A stretch of 36,991 bases of DNA from CAYYVJ01 sp964475115. GTDB lineage: Bacteria; Bacillota; Clostridia; Lachnospirales; Lachnospiraceae. The stretch covers positions 1-36,991 of the forward strand of contig CAYYVJ010000011.1 of NCBI GenBank assembly GCA_964475115.1, written 5' to 3'. The notes under the pieces are model-generated. The model ran no database searches. It was not told where the DNA came from and worked only from the letters and a program-made list of their open reading frames with translations. The translations under genes and the position numbers were made by a program. Of the stretch, positions 7,090-17,900 are shown piece after piece (within the stretch, counting starts at the first letter, position 1; every line of letters begins with the position of its first letter).

Positions 7090-9027
7090 TTAATCTCCTT
7101 TGAGCTTATATGAGGCTAATAGTTCCTCTAGTACGCCAATGTTCTCTTTTATTTCAAAACCAATATCCGTTTCACCTATATTTCTTCTTTTAGAAAAGGT
7201 TTCAACCGTAAATGTATCAGAAATAATATCCGTTTCTTCTCTTATTGATACTTCTGAACTTTCAAATTTCTCATGTTCAACTAATCTGATTTCACGAGAA
7301 TTTGATACTAAGGTATAGCCTGCAATTCCTGTTTTTTCATGATACATCTTAGAAAAGCCACCATCTATAATAATAAGCTTACCATCGCATCGTACTGGAC
7401 TTTCTCCTTTTATTACTTCCACAGGGACATGTCCATTTATAATATGTGATGTGTTTGGATCCAAGCCAAATTCATTTAATATCTTGTCTATTAATAAATG
7501 AGTATCTAACATATTGTAATAATTGTTTTTATTTTCCTTGTGCATGCTTTTGTCCTTCATGAAAAGTCGCTCAAAAGTAGCCATTTTGTCTCTTCCATAT
7601 ACAGGAGACTTAGGGCCATTCCACAGATACCAAAGGATATCCATTCCTCTTTCTTTTTCTTCTGTACCTACTTTTGAAAAATATCCTTTTCTAGCATAAC
7701 ATTCTAAAATATCATATAGCTCTTTTCCCGAATAGTCTTCTCCAAATAGATTTACTTTCATAAAGATTCCTTTTTGATTCACTGGAATACATCCATGATA
7801 AAGTAAATTCGAATTATAAACCTTATATAAACTGCCTTTTGTATATAAAAACTTTATATGCATCTGTAATTTCTCATTTTGCACAAATCCTTGATTTAAA
7901 CGAGCCATTACCTGTTCTTCTTCAGAAGTTAGCGCATAAGGAGACCTTTCATCTACTGTAGGGAAATCTACGTCATTCATTTTGTATGAAACACCGTCTA
8001 TTAATACCGATTTTTCAGCAAAATTAATTTTATCCAATAATAATCGATTATTCATTTCAAACTCTGGATATTTTAAAACCAACTGGCCCTCTAATTTTAG
8101 CTGTATCATTGTAATGGCTTTATATAACTTAGAATCAATTCCTGCTACACCATATTGTTCATTCATCATTGGAACAAAGGCACTACAGTCTACATCAGCA
8201 TATTCTTTCATTGCAAAGGCTATCAAGGGCATTAAATTAATCCCATATCCGTCTTCTAATATATCCATATTTCCATACTTAGCACACATACGAATAACAT
8301 TAGCAATACAAGCATAATGACCGCTTGCCGCGCCCATCCACACAATGTCATGATTTCCCCACTGTATATCCACAGAATGATAATGACATAAGGTATCCAT
8401 TATAATATGTGCCCCAGGTCCACGATCATAAATATCACCGACTATATGTAGATGATCGATCACTAGTCTTTGAATCAAATAGCAAAAGGTCTGTATAAAT
8501 ACTTCTGCATCCCCTATTTGTATAATCGTTTGAATAATTTCATTGTAGTAAGCTTCTTTATCTAGGACTTCCTCTTTTTCAGTGGTTAATTCTTCAATAA
8601 CATAAATAAAATCCTTAGGAATTGCTTTTCTTACCTTTGAACGTGTATATTTTGAAGAAACACTCTTCAAAATTAAAACCAGTCTATGTAAGGTGATTTT
8701 ATACCAGTTCTCTATGTCGTCTTCTTCCTCTTTTACGATTTCCAACTTTTCTTTTGGGTAATAAATAAGAGTTGCTAGACTTCTTTTTTGACTATCCGTT
8801 AGACTATCTTCAAAAATTTCATTTAATTTTCTTTTTACAGTTCCGGAACCATTTTTTAGAACATGATTAAACTGCTCATATTCACCATGTAAATCTGACA
8901 AAAAATGTTCTGTTCCTTTTGGTAAACTTAAGATTGACTGTAAATTAATAATTTCTGTAGATACGTCTCTTATGGTTGGAAATTGTCTTGATAACATTTT
9001 TAGATACTTTTCAGAAGCATGAACCAT
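7090..9027 (-). CDS. fbp: Fructose-1,6-bisphosphatase, class III
   Basis: Firmicute-type gluconeogenic phosphatase of the metallophosphoesterase superfamily, 645 residues from the chosen start (the Bacillus enzyme is of similar size). Metal-site motifs: 'FLSDLHGEYEQF' (near residue 45), 'VGDIYDRGPG' (near 200), 'WGNHDIVWMG' (near 225) and 'NGHVPVE' late in the protein. The start is ATG at 9027, preceded by GAGGAGAG; a TTG eight codons further up lies ahead of that site and is unlikely. The promoter is at 9078-9106. The GH43 remnant and sdaAB-sdaAA follow on the same strand. Confidence 0.96.
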   Translation of the reverse strand: MVHASEKYLKMLSRQFPTIRDVSTEIINLQSILSLPKGTEHFLSDLHGEYEQFNHVLKNGSGTVKRKLNEIFEDSLTDSQKRSLATLIYYPKEKLEIVKEEEDDIENWYKITLHRLVLILKSVSSKYTRSKVRKAIPKDFIYVIEELTTEKEEVLDKEAYYNEIIQTIIQIGDAEVFIQTFCYLIQRLVIDHLHIVGDIYDRGPGAHIIMDTLCHYHSVDIQWGNHDIVWMGAASGHYACIANVIRMCAKYGNMDILEDGYGINLMPLIAFAMKEYADVDCSAFVPMMNEQYGVAGIDSKLYKAITMIQLKLEGQLVLKYPEFEMNNRLLLDKINFAEKSVLIDGVSYKMNDVDFPTVDERSPYALTSEEEQVMARLNQGFVQNEKLQMHIKFLYTKGSLYKVYNSNLLYHGCIPVNQKGIFMKVNLFGEDYSGKELYDILECYARKGYFSKVGTEEKERGMDILWYLWNGPKSPVYGRDKMATFERLFMKDKSMHKENKNNYYNMLDTHLLIDKILNEFGLDPNTSHIINGHVPVEVIKGESPVRCDGKLIIIDGGFSKMYHEKTGIAGYTLVSNSREIRLVEHEKFESSEVSIREETDIISDTFTVETFSKRRNIGETDIGFEIKENIGVLEELLASYKLKGD

Positions 9028-9077
9028 TTTCGCTCTCTCCTCTATTTTCAATACATTCTCAGTTTATATTTATTTTA

Positions 9078-9106
9078 ATTATATCGTACAAGTATCAATA
9101 GTTCCA
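9078..9106 (-). promoter_or_regulatory. Promoter of fbp
   Basis: Minus-strand perfect -10 TATAAT (9078-9083), 17 bases from a weak -35 TGGAAC (9101-9106). Confidence 0.5.
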
Positions 9107-9173
9107 CTGTTTTTAGATAATCCCTAATTTTAAAAAAATAGTATATTATTAAATGGCTCATGCGGAAAGACTA

Positions 9174-9182
9174 TGATATAAT
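9174..9182 (+). promoter_or_regulatory. Extended -10 promoter of the MFS gene
   Basis: TG-A-TATAAT, a perfect extended -10, 50 bases before the ATG at 9232. The -35 region is weak (TGGCTC). Confidence 0.5.
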
Positions 9183-9231
9183 AGAAAAAGCAAGCAAATG
9201 CATGCAATTATATAAAGGAAAAGGAGTTTAT

Positions 9232-10467
9232 ATGAAAACAAAACTAACCAAAGCAGAACTTAGTTGGATTCTTTATGATGTTGGAAATTCAGCATTTATT
9301 ATGCTTATTTCTACAACCATCCCTATCTTTTTTAGGAGTTTGGCAACAACTGCTGGTATATCAGATGCACAGGCTACTGGTCTCTGGGCCACTGTTACTG
9401 CTATTGCAGTATTTATTTTAGCACTTTGCTCTCCCATATTGGGTGCACTTGCCGACTATAAAGGAATGAAGAAGAAAGTTTTTTCCATTTCATTAGTTTT
9501 AGGTGTTTTAGGCTTACTCTCTTTATCTGTTACAACAGACTGGCTTGCTTTTCTCGTACTCTTTGTAATTGCCAGAATCGGGTACTCTGCCTGTAATATT
9601 TTTTATGACTCTATGTTAATAGATGTCACCACAGATGACCGCATGGATTTAGTTTCTTCCCATGGTTATGCTTGGGGTTATGTAGGGAGTTGTATTCCTT
9701 TTATTATTGGTATCGTCCTGATTTTTACCAAGCCTTTTGGAATGTCTACTACCTTAGCCACTCAAATATCTTTCCTACTAACAGCGATTTGGTGGATTGG
9801 AATGACCATTCCTCTTCTTAAAAATGTAAAACAGAACTATTATTTAGAAGATAGAAAAGATAAATTAACAAATGCATTTAGCCGTTTAGGAAAGACCTTT
9901 TCAAAAATAAAGGCCAATAAGAAACTTCTATTTTTTATACTAGCATATTTCTGTTATATCGATGGTGTTTACACTATCATATCCTTAGCTACTAGCTATG
10001 GTGGTGAAGTAGGTATTGACAGTACTTCTATGATATTAGCTTTACTACTTACACAATTTGTTGCTTTCCCTTTCGCTATCTTAAGCGGAAAACTTGGGTC
10101 CAAATATGGTCCAATAAAAATAATAAAGTTTTACATAGTTGGCTATATGCTCATCTGCCTTTTCGGATATCAATTAGATAAAGCTTGGGAATTCTGGGTA
10201 TTAGCAGTTGCAGTTGGAATTTGCCAAGGTGGAATCCAGTCTTTATCTCGTTCTTACTATGGAAAGCTTATTCCAAAAAAGGAATCTAGTGAATATTTTG
10301 GTTTCTTTGATATCTTTGGAAAATTCGCAGATTTCTTTGGTCCTGTTATTATGGCCTTTTGTGCTTTCGTTTTTGGTTCTTCTACCTATGGAATCTTAGC
10401 ACTTATTCTATTATTTGCTTTTGGTTTTATTTTATTAAATATTTCTGAAAAACATTCAGCCAAATAA
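9232..10467 (+). CDS. UMF1-type major facilitator transporter
   Basis: 411 residues with about twelve membrane segments. The opening 'ELSWILYDVGNSAFIMLIST' and the loop 'LGALADYKGMKKKVF' between segments 2 and 3 are typical of UMF1/Atg22-like MFS permeases, whose substrates are mostly unknown. The start chosen is ATG at 9232 with AAAAGGAG 6 bases upstream. The frame runs 24 codons further up, but over the promoter. It ends in a shared bidirectional terminator facing bioY. No neighbour indicates a substrate. Confidence 0.85.
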   Translation: MKTKLTKAELSWILYDVGNSAFIMLISTTIPIFFRSLATTAGISDAQATGLWATVTAIAVFILALCSPILGALADYKGMKKKVFSISLVLGVLGLLSLSVTTDWLAFLVLFVIARIGYSACNIFYDSMLIDVTTDDRMDLVSSHGYAWGYVGSCIPFIIGIVLIFTKPFGMSTTLATQISFLLTAIWWIGMTIPLLKNVKQNYYLEDRKDKLTNAFSRLGKTFSKIKANKKLLFFILAYFCYIDGVYTIISLATSYGGEVGIDSTSMILALLLTQFVAFPFAILSGKLGSKYGPIKIIKFYIVGYMLICLFGYQLDKAWEFWVLAVAVGICQGGIQSLSRSYYGKLIPKKESSEYFGFFDIFGKFADFFGPVIMAFCAFVFGSSTYGILALILLFAFGFILLNISEKHSAK

Positions 10468-10485
10468 CGTGTTTTCATAACATAA

Positions 10486-10531
10486 AAAAGGTATCTCATT
10501 ATGAGTTTTATTTCATAATGAGATACCTTTT
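10486..10531. terminator. Bidirectional terminator between the MFS gene and bioY
   Basis: Perfect 19-bp arms (10486-10504 and 10513-10531, AAAAGGTATCTCATTATGA and its complement) around an 8-base loop. The outer A/T runs give a U tract on both strands, so it serves both convergent genes. Confidence 0.95.
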
Positions 10532-10539
10532 ATTAATTA

Positions 10540-11097
10540 TCACATTTTTTTAATTCTGTCTTTTATGATATCTCCCAAATAAAGTGCTGCCACAATAGAA
10601 ACTATATCCTTTATTAAAAATGGCAAAGATACCACTAGTAATCCTTCTAAAAATTCCAGTTCAGCTAACTTACTATATTGCATGGTTCCTAAGAGATGTA
10701 CAATCATCAATCCTATTAGACCCAATAAAAGCGAAATAAAAAAGCGCACATTTTTTTTTAGATTAAATTTTATAAAGTAGCTTTCTCTCATACCACACAA
10801 ATATGCCATAAAAGGAAACCCTATTATAAAACCACCCGTATAACCCAATATAGCCTCAAGTCCACCTTTAAAGCCTGCAAAAACTGGTATACCAATTGCA
10901 CCTAATAAGATATAAAGAAATACTGTCGCAATACCCATTTCTTTTCCTAAGGTATACCCTACTAATGCAATTGCAAATGTCTGCAAGGTAATAGGAATTC
11001 CACTAGGCAACTGTATTTGAACCTGTGATAAAATCACAAGAACTGCAGCAAACATCCCTATCGTAACTAATGATTTTGTAGTTATTCTTTTATTCAT
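10540..11097 (-). CDS. bioY: Biotin transporter BioY (ECF S component)
   Basis: 185 residues, about six membrane helices. The pattern 'LSQVQIQLPSGIPITLQTFA', 'LLGAIGIPVFAGFKGG' and 'GYTGGFIIGFPFMAYL' is characteristic of BioY, the biotin-binding S component of energy-coupling factor transporters. No EcfA or EcfT gene is in the window, so it probably uses a shared ECF module. The ATG at 11097 has GGGAG 8 bases upstream and lies 16 bases after galT, so it looks like the last gene of a galK-galT-bioY transcript. No biotin operator (BirA box) was noticed. Confidence 0.93.
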   Translation of the reverse strand: MNKRITTKSLVTIGMFAAVLVILSQVQIQLPSGIPITLQTFAIALVGYTLGKEMGIATVFLYILLGAIGIPVFAGFKGGLEAILGYTGGFIIGFPFMAYLCGMRESYFIKFNLKKNVRFFISLLLGLIGLMIVHLLGTMQYSKLAELEFLEGLLVVSLPFLIKDIVSIVAALYLGDIIKDRIKKM

Positions 11098-11113
11098 TTA
11101 ATGTACTCCCATT

Positions 11114-12604
11114 TTATAAAGATTCTATAAATCTGTTAAAGGCTTCCCTGCCCTCCCTAGTACACTTGAAAACTCCAGCGTGTTCCAGTACTTTAGTGAA
11201 AACAAGACCGATTTCTTTTTCTAAAATCCCATCGATATTTTCTTTTGTAATAGATGAATAGTTCCTTGTGAATTTCTGAACCCAATCATTATGCTTATGA
11301 ATCATTGGATTCGAACGAATATCTTTTTTATTTAAAATATAATCCTTTAAAACTTTCATCTCTTCTTCTAATCTAGCAGGTAGAACAGCAAGTCCCATTA
11401 CTTCAATAAGACCAATATTCTCCTTTTTAATATGATGAAGCTCAGCATGAGGATGATATACCCCCAGTGGATGTTCTTCCGTCGTAATGTTATTACGAAG
11501 AGCCAAATCCAGTTCGTATCGATCTCCAACTTTTCTAGCAATTGGTGTAATCGTGTTATGAGGTTCTCCATTTGTATTGGCATAAACAAATGCTTCTTCG
11601 TCTGTATAGCCTCTCCACTTATTTAAGATATAATCTCCCAACTCAATTAGCCTTTTTTCATCTTTTGCTTTTAAACGAATCACAGATAACGGCCATTTTA
11701 CAATTCCGACTTCTATGTCTTCAAACTTTGGAATAGTAACGCTCTGTTCTATCGGTGCTTTCGCCATAGCAAAGGTATAGTTACCTCCTTGGAAATGGTC
11801 ATGTGTCAAAATAGAACCACCCACAATAGGTAAATCGGCATTAGAGCCTATAAAATAATGAGGAAAAAGATTGATAAAATCAAATAACTTTGCAAACGCA
11901 ACCTTATCTATTTTCATTGGAACATGTTCACCATTGAAAACAATACAATGTTCATTATAGTATACATAAGGAGAATACTGAAAACCCCAATCTTGATTCT
12001 GAATTGTGATAGGAATAATCCTATGGTTATATCTAGCAGGATGAGTTACCCTTCCTGCATAACCTTCATTTTCTTTACATAAAAGACATTTGGGATATCC
12101 ACTTTGCTTTGCATGTTTAGCGGCAGCGATTGCCTTTGGATCTTTTTCAGGCTTTGATAAATTAATGGTAATATCTATTTCTCCATATTCGGTGGATACT
12201 GCCCATTTTTTATCTTTCTTAATTCTATATCTTCGAATATAATCGGTATCTTGACTCAGCTTATAAAAATAATCGGTTGCCTTAATAGGTGATTCTATAT
12301 ATTTTTCTTGAAACTCTTTTATGACTTGACTTGGTCTGGCTACTAGACAGTTCATAAGCTTTGTGTCAAACAAATCTCGATAAACAATGCTATCTTCAAT
12401 CAAGTTTTTACTCACCGAGTAGTCTAATAATTCTTTTAAGGTTTCTTCTAAGTCAATATCCTTATATGTTTCTTTAGCTTCAATATAATCTTCAAGATGT
12501 AAAAGATCTAGTAAGAGATTTGTAACATAAATTACATCTTCTTTTGCTATTAGGCTTGTTTCTAATCCATATTGAAGCAATTTATTAATACTATTATAAA
12601 TCAT
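11114..12604 (-). CDS. galT: UDP-glucose--hexose-1-phosphate uridylyltransferase, class II
   Basis: Leloir pathway enzyme that swaps UMP between UDP-glucose and galactose-1-phosphate. At 496 residues it is the long Gram-positive (class II) form. Visible: 'GGSILTHDHFQGG' in the middle, with closely spaced histidines, and 'YHPHAELHHIKKENIGLIEV' in the C-terminal domain. The start ATG at 12604 sits just after GGAG; a TTG four codons earlier overlaps that site. It follows galK by 42 bases. galE is not in the window. Confidence 0.95.
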   Translation of the reverse strand: MIYNSINKLLQYGLETSLIAKEDVIYVTNLLLDLLHLEDYIEAKETYKDIDLEETLKELLDYSVSKNLIEDSIVYRDLFDTKLMNCLVARPSQVIKEFQEKYIESPIKATDYFYKLSQDTDYIRRYRIKKDKKWAVSTEYGEIDITINLSKPEKDPKAIAAAKHAKQSGYPKCLLCKENEGYAGRVTHPARYNHRIIPITIQNQDWGFQYSPYVYYNEHCIVFNGEHVPMKIDKVAFAKLFDFINLFPHYFIGSNADLPIVGGSILTHDHFQGGNYTFAMAKAPIEQSVTIPKFEDIEVGIVKWPLSVIRLKAKDEKRLIELGDYILNKWRGYTDEEAFVYANTNGEPHNTITPIARKVGDRYELDLALRNNITTEEHPLGVYHPHAELHHIKKENIGLIEVMGLAVLPARLEEEMKVLKDYILNKKDIRSNPMIHKHNDWVQKFTRNYSSITKENIDGILEKEIGLVFTKVLEHAGVFKCTREGREAFNRFIESL

Positions 12605-12646
12605 ATAATCCTCCAAGCTAATTTGCTATCTACATTTAGCGTTATT

Positions 12647-13813
12647 TTATTCTAAGATCCCAGCGCCTTGTCCAATTTCAACCACGTAAAAATCTGCTGC
12701 ATATCCTATTTTATCTTTATAGGTTGTTCCTACTTTATCAATAAATTTATCAATTTTATCTGTTTTTACAATACTCACAGTACACCCTCCAAAGCCTGCG
12801 CCTGTCATTCTAGAGCCAATCACTCCTTCTTGTTCCCATGCTGCCTCTACAAGTGTATCAAGCTCAATTCCTGTCACCTCATAATCATCCCTTAAAGAGA
12901 CATGTGAAGCATTCATTAACTTTCCAAATTTAGCAATGTCTCCATTTTTTAGGGCTGAAACTGCATTTATCGTTCTTTGGTTCTCTGCAACAGCATGTTT
13001 TGCTCTCTTTACACGTACTGGATCTTTTATAGCATGAGAAATGTGATCAAACATTTCTTCGCTTAATTCACCTAAGCTTTTTATATCAGCCACTGTTTGA
13101 AGTTCTTTAAGTGCTGTTTCACATTCTGTACGTCTCTCATTATATTTAGAATCTGCAAGTCCTCTTTTTTTATTACTAGATGCAATTACAATCTTAGCAT
13201 CTTCTAATACAATAGGAGCATATTCATAAGATAAATCAGCTGTATCTAAAAAAATCGCATGATCTTTTTTCCCCATTGCCACAGCAAATTGATCCATAAT
13301 ACCGCAGTTTACTCCATTAAAGTTATTCTCAGCATACTGACTCATTAATGCAATCTCAACCATATCAACATCAAGTTGAAACATATCTTTTAAAATTACA
13401 CCTGTCACCACTTCAACAGAAGCTGATGAAGATAAACCTGAACCATTTGGAATATTTCCATTAAGCACAATGTCTAACCCTTGATTTATCAGATATTCTT
13501 TTTTCACAAATGTCCAAATCACACCTTTGGGATAATTGGACCATTCATCTTCTTTTTTATAGACTAATTCTTTTAAATCACATTCTACAATACCTAAAGT
13601 TTCAAAGTTCATAGAGTAAAAGCGCAATTTACTATCTCTTCTTTTTCTTGCTACTGCATAGGTGCCAATGGTTAATGCACACGGAAACACATGACCTCCA
13701 TTATAATCTGTATGCTCCCCTATTAAGTTAACTCTTCCTGGTGCAAAATAAGTTTTAATTTCTCCTTCATTACCAAAAATCTCTTTAAATTGTTCAATCG
13801 TCCTTTTTTTCAT
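12647..13813 (-). CDS. galK: Galactokinase
   Basis: GHMP-superfamily kinase that makes galactose-1-phosphate from galactose and ATP. 388 residues. Motif 1 'APGRVNLIGEHTDYNGGHVF' (residues 25-44) is the galactokinase signature, motif 2 'IPNGSGLSSSASVEV' is the phosphate loop (about 120-134), and motif 3 'GSRMTGAGFGGCTVSIV' lies near 340. First gene of galK-galT-bioY with its own promoter at 13852-13880. No galactose regulator gene is adjacent. Confidence 0.97.
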   Translation of the reverse strand: MKKRTIEQFKEIFGNEGEIKTYFAPGRVNLIGEHTDYNGGHVFPCALTIGTYAVARKRRDSKLRFYSMNFETLGIVECDLKELVYKKEDEWSNYPKGVIWTFVKKEYLINQGLDIVLNGNIPNGSGLSSSASVEVVTGVILKDMFQLDVDMVEIALMSQYAENNFNGVNCGIMDQFAVAMGKKDHAIFLDTADLSYEYAPIVLEDAKIVIASSNKKRGLADSKYNERRTECETALKELQTVADIKSLGELSEEMFDHISHAIKDPVRVKRAKHAVAENQRTINAVSALKNGDIAKFGKLMNASHVSLRDDYEVTGIELDTLVEAAWEQEGVIGSRMTGAGFGGCTVSIVKTDKIDKFIDKVGTTYKDKIGYAADFYVVEIGQGAGILE

Positions 13814-13851
13814 TCCTTATCATCCTTTACATTTATTCTACCTTCTCAATA

Positions 13852-13880
13852 ATCATACAATGAAATATGGTACAAGTAAA
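13852..13880 (-). promoter_or_regulatory. Promoter of galK-galT-bioY
   Basis: Minus-strand TTTACT (13875-13880), 17 bases, TATGAT (13852-13857), about 40 bases before the galK ATG. Confidence 0.5.
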
Positions 13881-13931
13881 TGTGTTTTTTATTATTTTTG
13901 ATGTAGACTTCTATAAAGAAAACTAGTAAAA

Positions 13932-13960
13932 TAGACATATTAGTGATAGTATATTATTAC
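13932..13960 (+). promoter_or_regulatory. Possible promoter of degV
   Basis: TAGACA (13932-13937), 17 bases, TATTAC (13955-13960); each hexamer is only moderately close to consensus. The DNA here is very AT-rich, so this is a weak call. Confidence 0.3.
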
Positions 13961-13990
13961 TATTAAAAAACAACTTAGGGGGAATGAAAG

Positions 13991-14854
13991 ATGAACAGTT
14001 TTATAATTACAACAGATACAACTTGCGATTTACCTGATTCCTATTTAATAGAACATAATATCGAAACTTTTTCTTTAGATTATGAATTAGAAGGTGTTAT
14101 ATATAACAAAGATAATTCTTTAGAAGCAACTGAATTTTATGCAAAAATGCGTGCAGGAAGTATGCCTACCACAAATGCAGTAATTCCAGAAAGTGCTAAG
14201 GAAAGCTTTGAAAAATTTACAGATCAAGGATTACCTGTTCTTCACATTGGATTCTCCTCTGGTCTTAGTGGTAGCTATGCCAATTCAGTATTAGCTGCCA
14301 ACGAAGTAATGGAAAAAAATCCAGAAGCAAAAATAATTGTAATTGATTCACTCTGTGCTTCTCTAGGAGAAGGGCTTCTAGTCCATAAAGCAGTAGAACT
14401 TAGAGATGCTGGTAAAAGTATAGAAGAAGTTGCAAAATGGGTAGAAGAAAACAAACTTCATTTATGTCATCAATTTACTGTAGATGATTTAAATCATTTA
14501 CATCGAGGTGGTCGAGTATCAAAAGCTACGGCAATTATTGGAACACTTGTAAGCGTGAAACCAGTTCTGCACGTAGATAATGAAGGTCATTTAACTTCAC
14601 TTGTAAACGTAAGAGGAAGAAAAAAATCTTTAAACACATTAGTAGACAACATGGCGAAATTAGTAGGTAACTATGAAAATGACATTGTTTTCATTAGCCA
14701 TGGAGATTGTCTTGAAGATGCTGAATATGTAGCTGAATTAATAAAAGAGCGTTTTGGAATTACTGATTTTCTTATTAACTATGTAAGCCCTACTATTGGC
14801 GCACATTCTGGCCCAGGTACAATTGCTTTGTTCTTTATGGGAGAAACTAGATAA
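13991..14854 (+). CDS. DegV family fatty-acid-binding protein
   Basis: 287 residues, full family length. 'IITTDTTCDLPDSYL' at the N-terminus, 'LHIGFSSGLSGSYANS' (about 89-104) and 'DDLNHLHRGGRVSKA' (about 166-180) are the usual DegV landmarks. The fold binds a fatty acid, and in Firmicutes many members hand acyl chains to fatty acid kinase; which role this copy has is not visible. AGGGGGAA lies just before the ATG. It stands alone between divergent galK and convergent purL and ends in a shared terminator. Confidence 0.93.
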   Translation: MNSFIITTDTTCDLPDSYLIEHNIETFSLDYELEGVIYNKDNSLEATEFYAKMRAGSMPTTNAVIPESAKESFEKFTDQGLPVLHIGFSSGLSGSYANSVLAANEVMEKNPEAKIIVIDSLCASLGEGLLVHKAVELRDAGKSIEEVAKWVEENKLHLCHQFTVDDLNHLHRGGRVSKATAIIGTLVSVKPVLHVDNEGHLTSLVNVRGRKKSLNTLVDNMAKLVGNYENDIVFISHGDCLEDAEYVAELIKERFGITDFLINYVSPTIGAHSGPGTIALFFMGETR

Positions 14855-14875
14855 GATTATCTAAATATAATATCT

Positions 14876-14912
14876 AAAAAAAGGTGCTGGAACCATTCCA
14901 ACACCTTTTTTT
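14876..14912. terminator. Bidirectional terminator between degV and purL
   Basis: AAAAAAAGGTG-C-TGGAA, then CCA, then TTCCA-A-CACCTTTTTTT: a long stem with one C/A mismatch and A/T tails giving U tracts on both strands. It ends one base before the purL stop codon. Confidence 0.93.
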
Positions 14913-14913
14913 G

Positions 14914-17900
14914 TTATTTGAAATACTTTACGCCTGATTCAAAAATCTTTAAATCTTGTTCTCCAAAGATGTTTTTAGCAACAGCCTCATCTCTACGTTC
15001 TGAATGAGCCATTTTTCCAAACACTCTTCCATCTGGACTTGTGATTCCTTCTACCGCTTGGTAAGAACCATTCACATTCCATTCAACATCCATAGTTGCT
15101 TCTCCGTTTAAATCTACATATTGAGTTGCTATTTGACCATTTTCGAATAACTCTTTCATCCATTTTTCATTTGCAACGAAACGTCCTTCTCCATGAGACG
15201 CTGGATTCACATAAACTCCACCTAACTCAGCTTGTTGTAACCAAGGAGACTTATTTGAAACTACTTTTGTATAAACCATCTTTGAAACATGACGATTAAT
15301 CGTATTGTAAGTTAATGTTGGTGATTCTTCATTTTGTCCAATTATCTTTCCATGAGGAACTAATCCTAGCTTAATTAACGCTTGGAATCCATTACATATA
15401 CCTAAAACTAATCCATCTCTCTCATTTAATAAATTTTCAACAGATTCTTTTAATTTTTCATTTCTAAAAGCTGTAGCAAAGAATTTTGCAGAGCCATCTG
15501 GTTCGTCACCAGCGCTAAAACCACCTGGAAACATAACTATCTGTGATTGATTAATTGTTTTATTAAATTCTTCCACCGAGTTACGTATTCCTTCTGCATC
15601 TAAATTTTTAAATATCTTTATAATAACATTTGCACCAGCTCTTTCGAATGCTTTCATACTATCATATTCACAATTTGTACCTGGGAAAACCGGGATAAAT
15701 ACAGTTGGTTTTGCAACTTTATTTTTGCATATATAAATATCCTTTGTATTAAACAAAGAAGATTTTACTTGATTTGTAGCTTCTTTCACCTTTGTAGGGA
15801 ATACCTTTTCTAAGGTTTTCATCCATGAAGCTAGCGCATCCTCTAATTCAATCATCACAGAACCATACACAAATTTCTTTTCATTTGTCACTTCACCTAT
15901 TAAAGTATATGGCACTTTGATTTTTTCTAAGTCTTTCTCTTCCACTTCAGCTACAATATTTCCAAACTCTGGTCTAAAGAAATCATTTATATCTAAATTT
16001 TCATCTACTTTGACACCAAAATGATTTCCAAAAGCCATTTTACTAACCGCTGCTACTACTCCTTTTGAATCTAAAGAATAGGCTGATAAAACAATTTTAT
16101 TCTGTATTAGTCTATAGATTTCTCCATATAAATTTTTAATTTGTTCATATATAGGTAAATCATATTCATCTTTTTCAATCGCAAACTTTATTATCTTATT
16201 TCCAGCCTTTTTAAATTCAGGAGAAATAATATCATTATGATCTCCTGTATTTACTGCAAAAGAAACTAGAGTAGGAGGAACATCAATATCATGGAAGGTT
16301 CCAGACATACTATCCTTACCACCTATCGATGGAAGTCCAAATCCCATTTGAGCTGAATAAGCACCTAAAAGAGCTGAAAAAGGTTGTCCCCAACTAGAAG
16401 GATTCTCAGTCATACGTTTAAAGTATTCCTGGAAGGTAAATCTAATCTTTGAGTAGTCACCACCAGATGACACAATTTTTGCAACTGACTCTAATATAGC
16501 ATATACCGCTCCATGATATGGGCTCCAACTTGATAGATAAGGATCAAATCCATAACTCATCATCGTAACAGTATCCGTCTTCCCTTTTAATAGGGGTAAT
16601 TTTGCTACCATTGTCTGTGTCTCTGTTAGTTGGTACTTGCCACCATATGGCATTAAAACAGAGCCTGCGCCTATAGAGCTATCAAACATTTCTACAAGTC
16701 CTTTTTGAGAGCATCCATTTAAGTCTCTTAAGCTAGCAAGCCATTTTTCTCTTACATCTGTAATCTTTTCTTCCGCAAAATAATTTTTATCAGTAGCAGG
16801 CATTTGGACTTCTACTGCTGCTTCTTGATGAGCACCATTTGTGTCTAAAAATACTCTAGAAAGATTCACGATTTCCTTATCTCTCCATATCATAACAAGT
16901 CTTTTCTCTTCTGTAACAACAGCTACTTCAGTTGCCTCAAGATTTTCTTCTACAGAGTATGCCAAAAACTCTTCTACATCTTTTTTATCAATAACTACAG
17001 CCATACGTTCTTGAGATTCAGATATGGAAAGTTCAGTGCCATCAAGCCCTGCATATTTTTTTGGAACCTTATCTAAGAATATCTTCAAACCATCAGCAAG
17101 CTCACCAATCGCTACAGATACTCCACCTGCACCAAAATCATTACATTTTTTGATAAGACGGCTAACTTCTTCTCGTCTAAATAATCTTTGTATTTTTCTT
17201 TCTGTTGGAGCATTTCCTTTTTGAACTTCTGCTCCACTAGTCTCAATGGATTCCTTCGTGTGGACTTTTGATGAACCAGTAGCACCACCCAAACCATCTC
17301 GCCCAGTTCTACCTCCAAGCAAGATAATCACATCTCCCGGATCAGAAGTTTCTCTAATAACATTTTTCCTAGGTGCTGCTCCCATAACCGCACCAATTTC
17401 CATGCGTTTTGCAACATAATTAGGATGATATACTTCCTTTACATAACCAGTTGCTAAACCAATTTGATTTCCATATGAACTATATCCATCTGCTGCACCA
17501 CGTACAATTTTCACCTGTGGTAGCTTTCCTTTTAACGTCTCTTTTAAGGAAACGGTTGGATCTGCTGCACCAGTTATTCTCATCGCTTGATATACATAAG
17601 CTCGTCCAGATAATGGATCACGGATAGCGCCTCCCAGGCAAGTAGCCGCACCACCAAAAGGCTCGATTTCTGTTGGGTGATTATGAGTCTCGTTTTTAAA
17701 ACTTATTAGCCATTCTTCTGTACCCCCATCTATATCTATTGGAACTACAATACTACAAGCATTAATCTCTTCTGACTCCTCTAAATCCTGTAACTTACCT
17801 TCTTTTTTTAACTTTCGCATAGCCATCAATGCCAAATCCATTAAACAAACATATTTATCTTCTCTTCCTGCAAACATTTCTTTATGGGCAGATAAATATT

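Noticed and set aside
9138..13959. Identical 14-mer ATAGTATATTATTA upstream of both the MFS gene (9138) and degV (13946), with a 13-base match at 5258
   Set aside because: In a 37-kb AT-rich window several shared AT-only-like 14-mers are expected by chance; the third match lies in a terminator, and position relative to the promoters differs.
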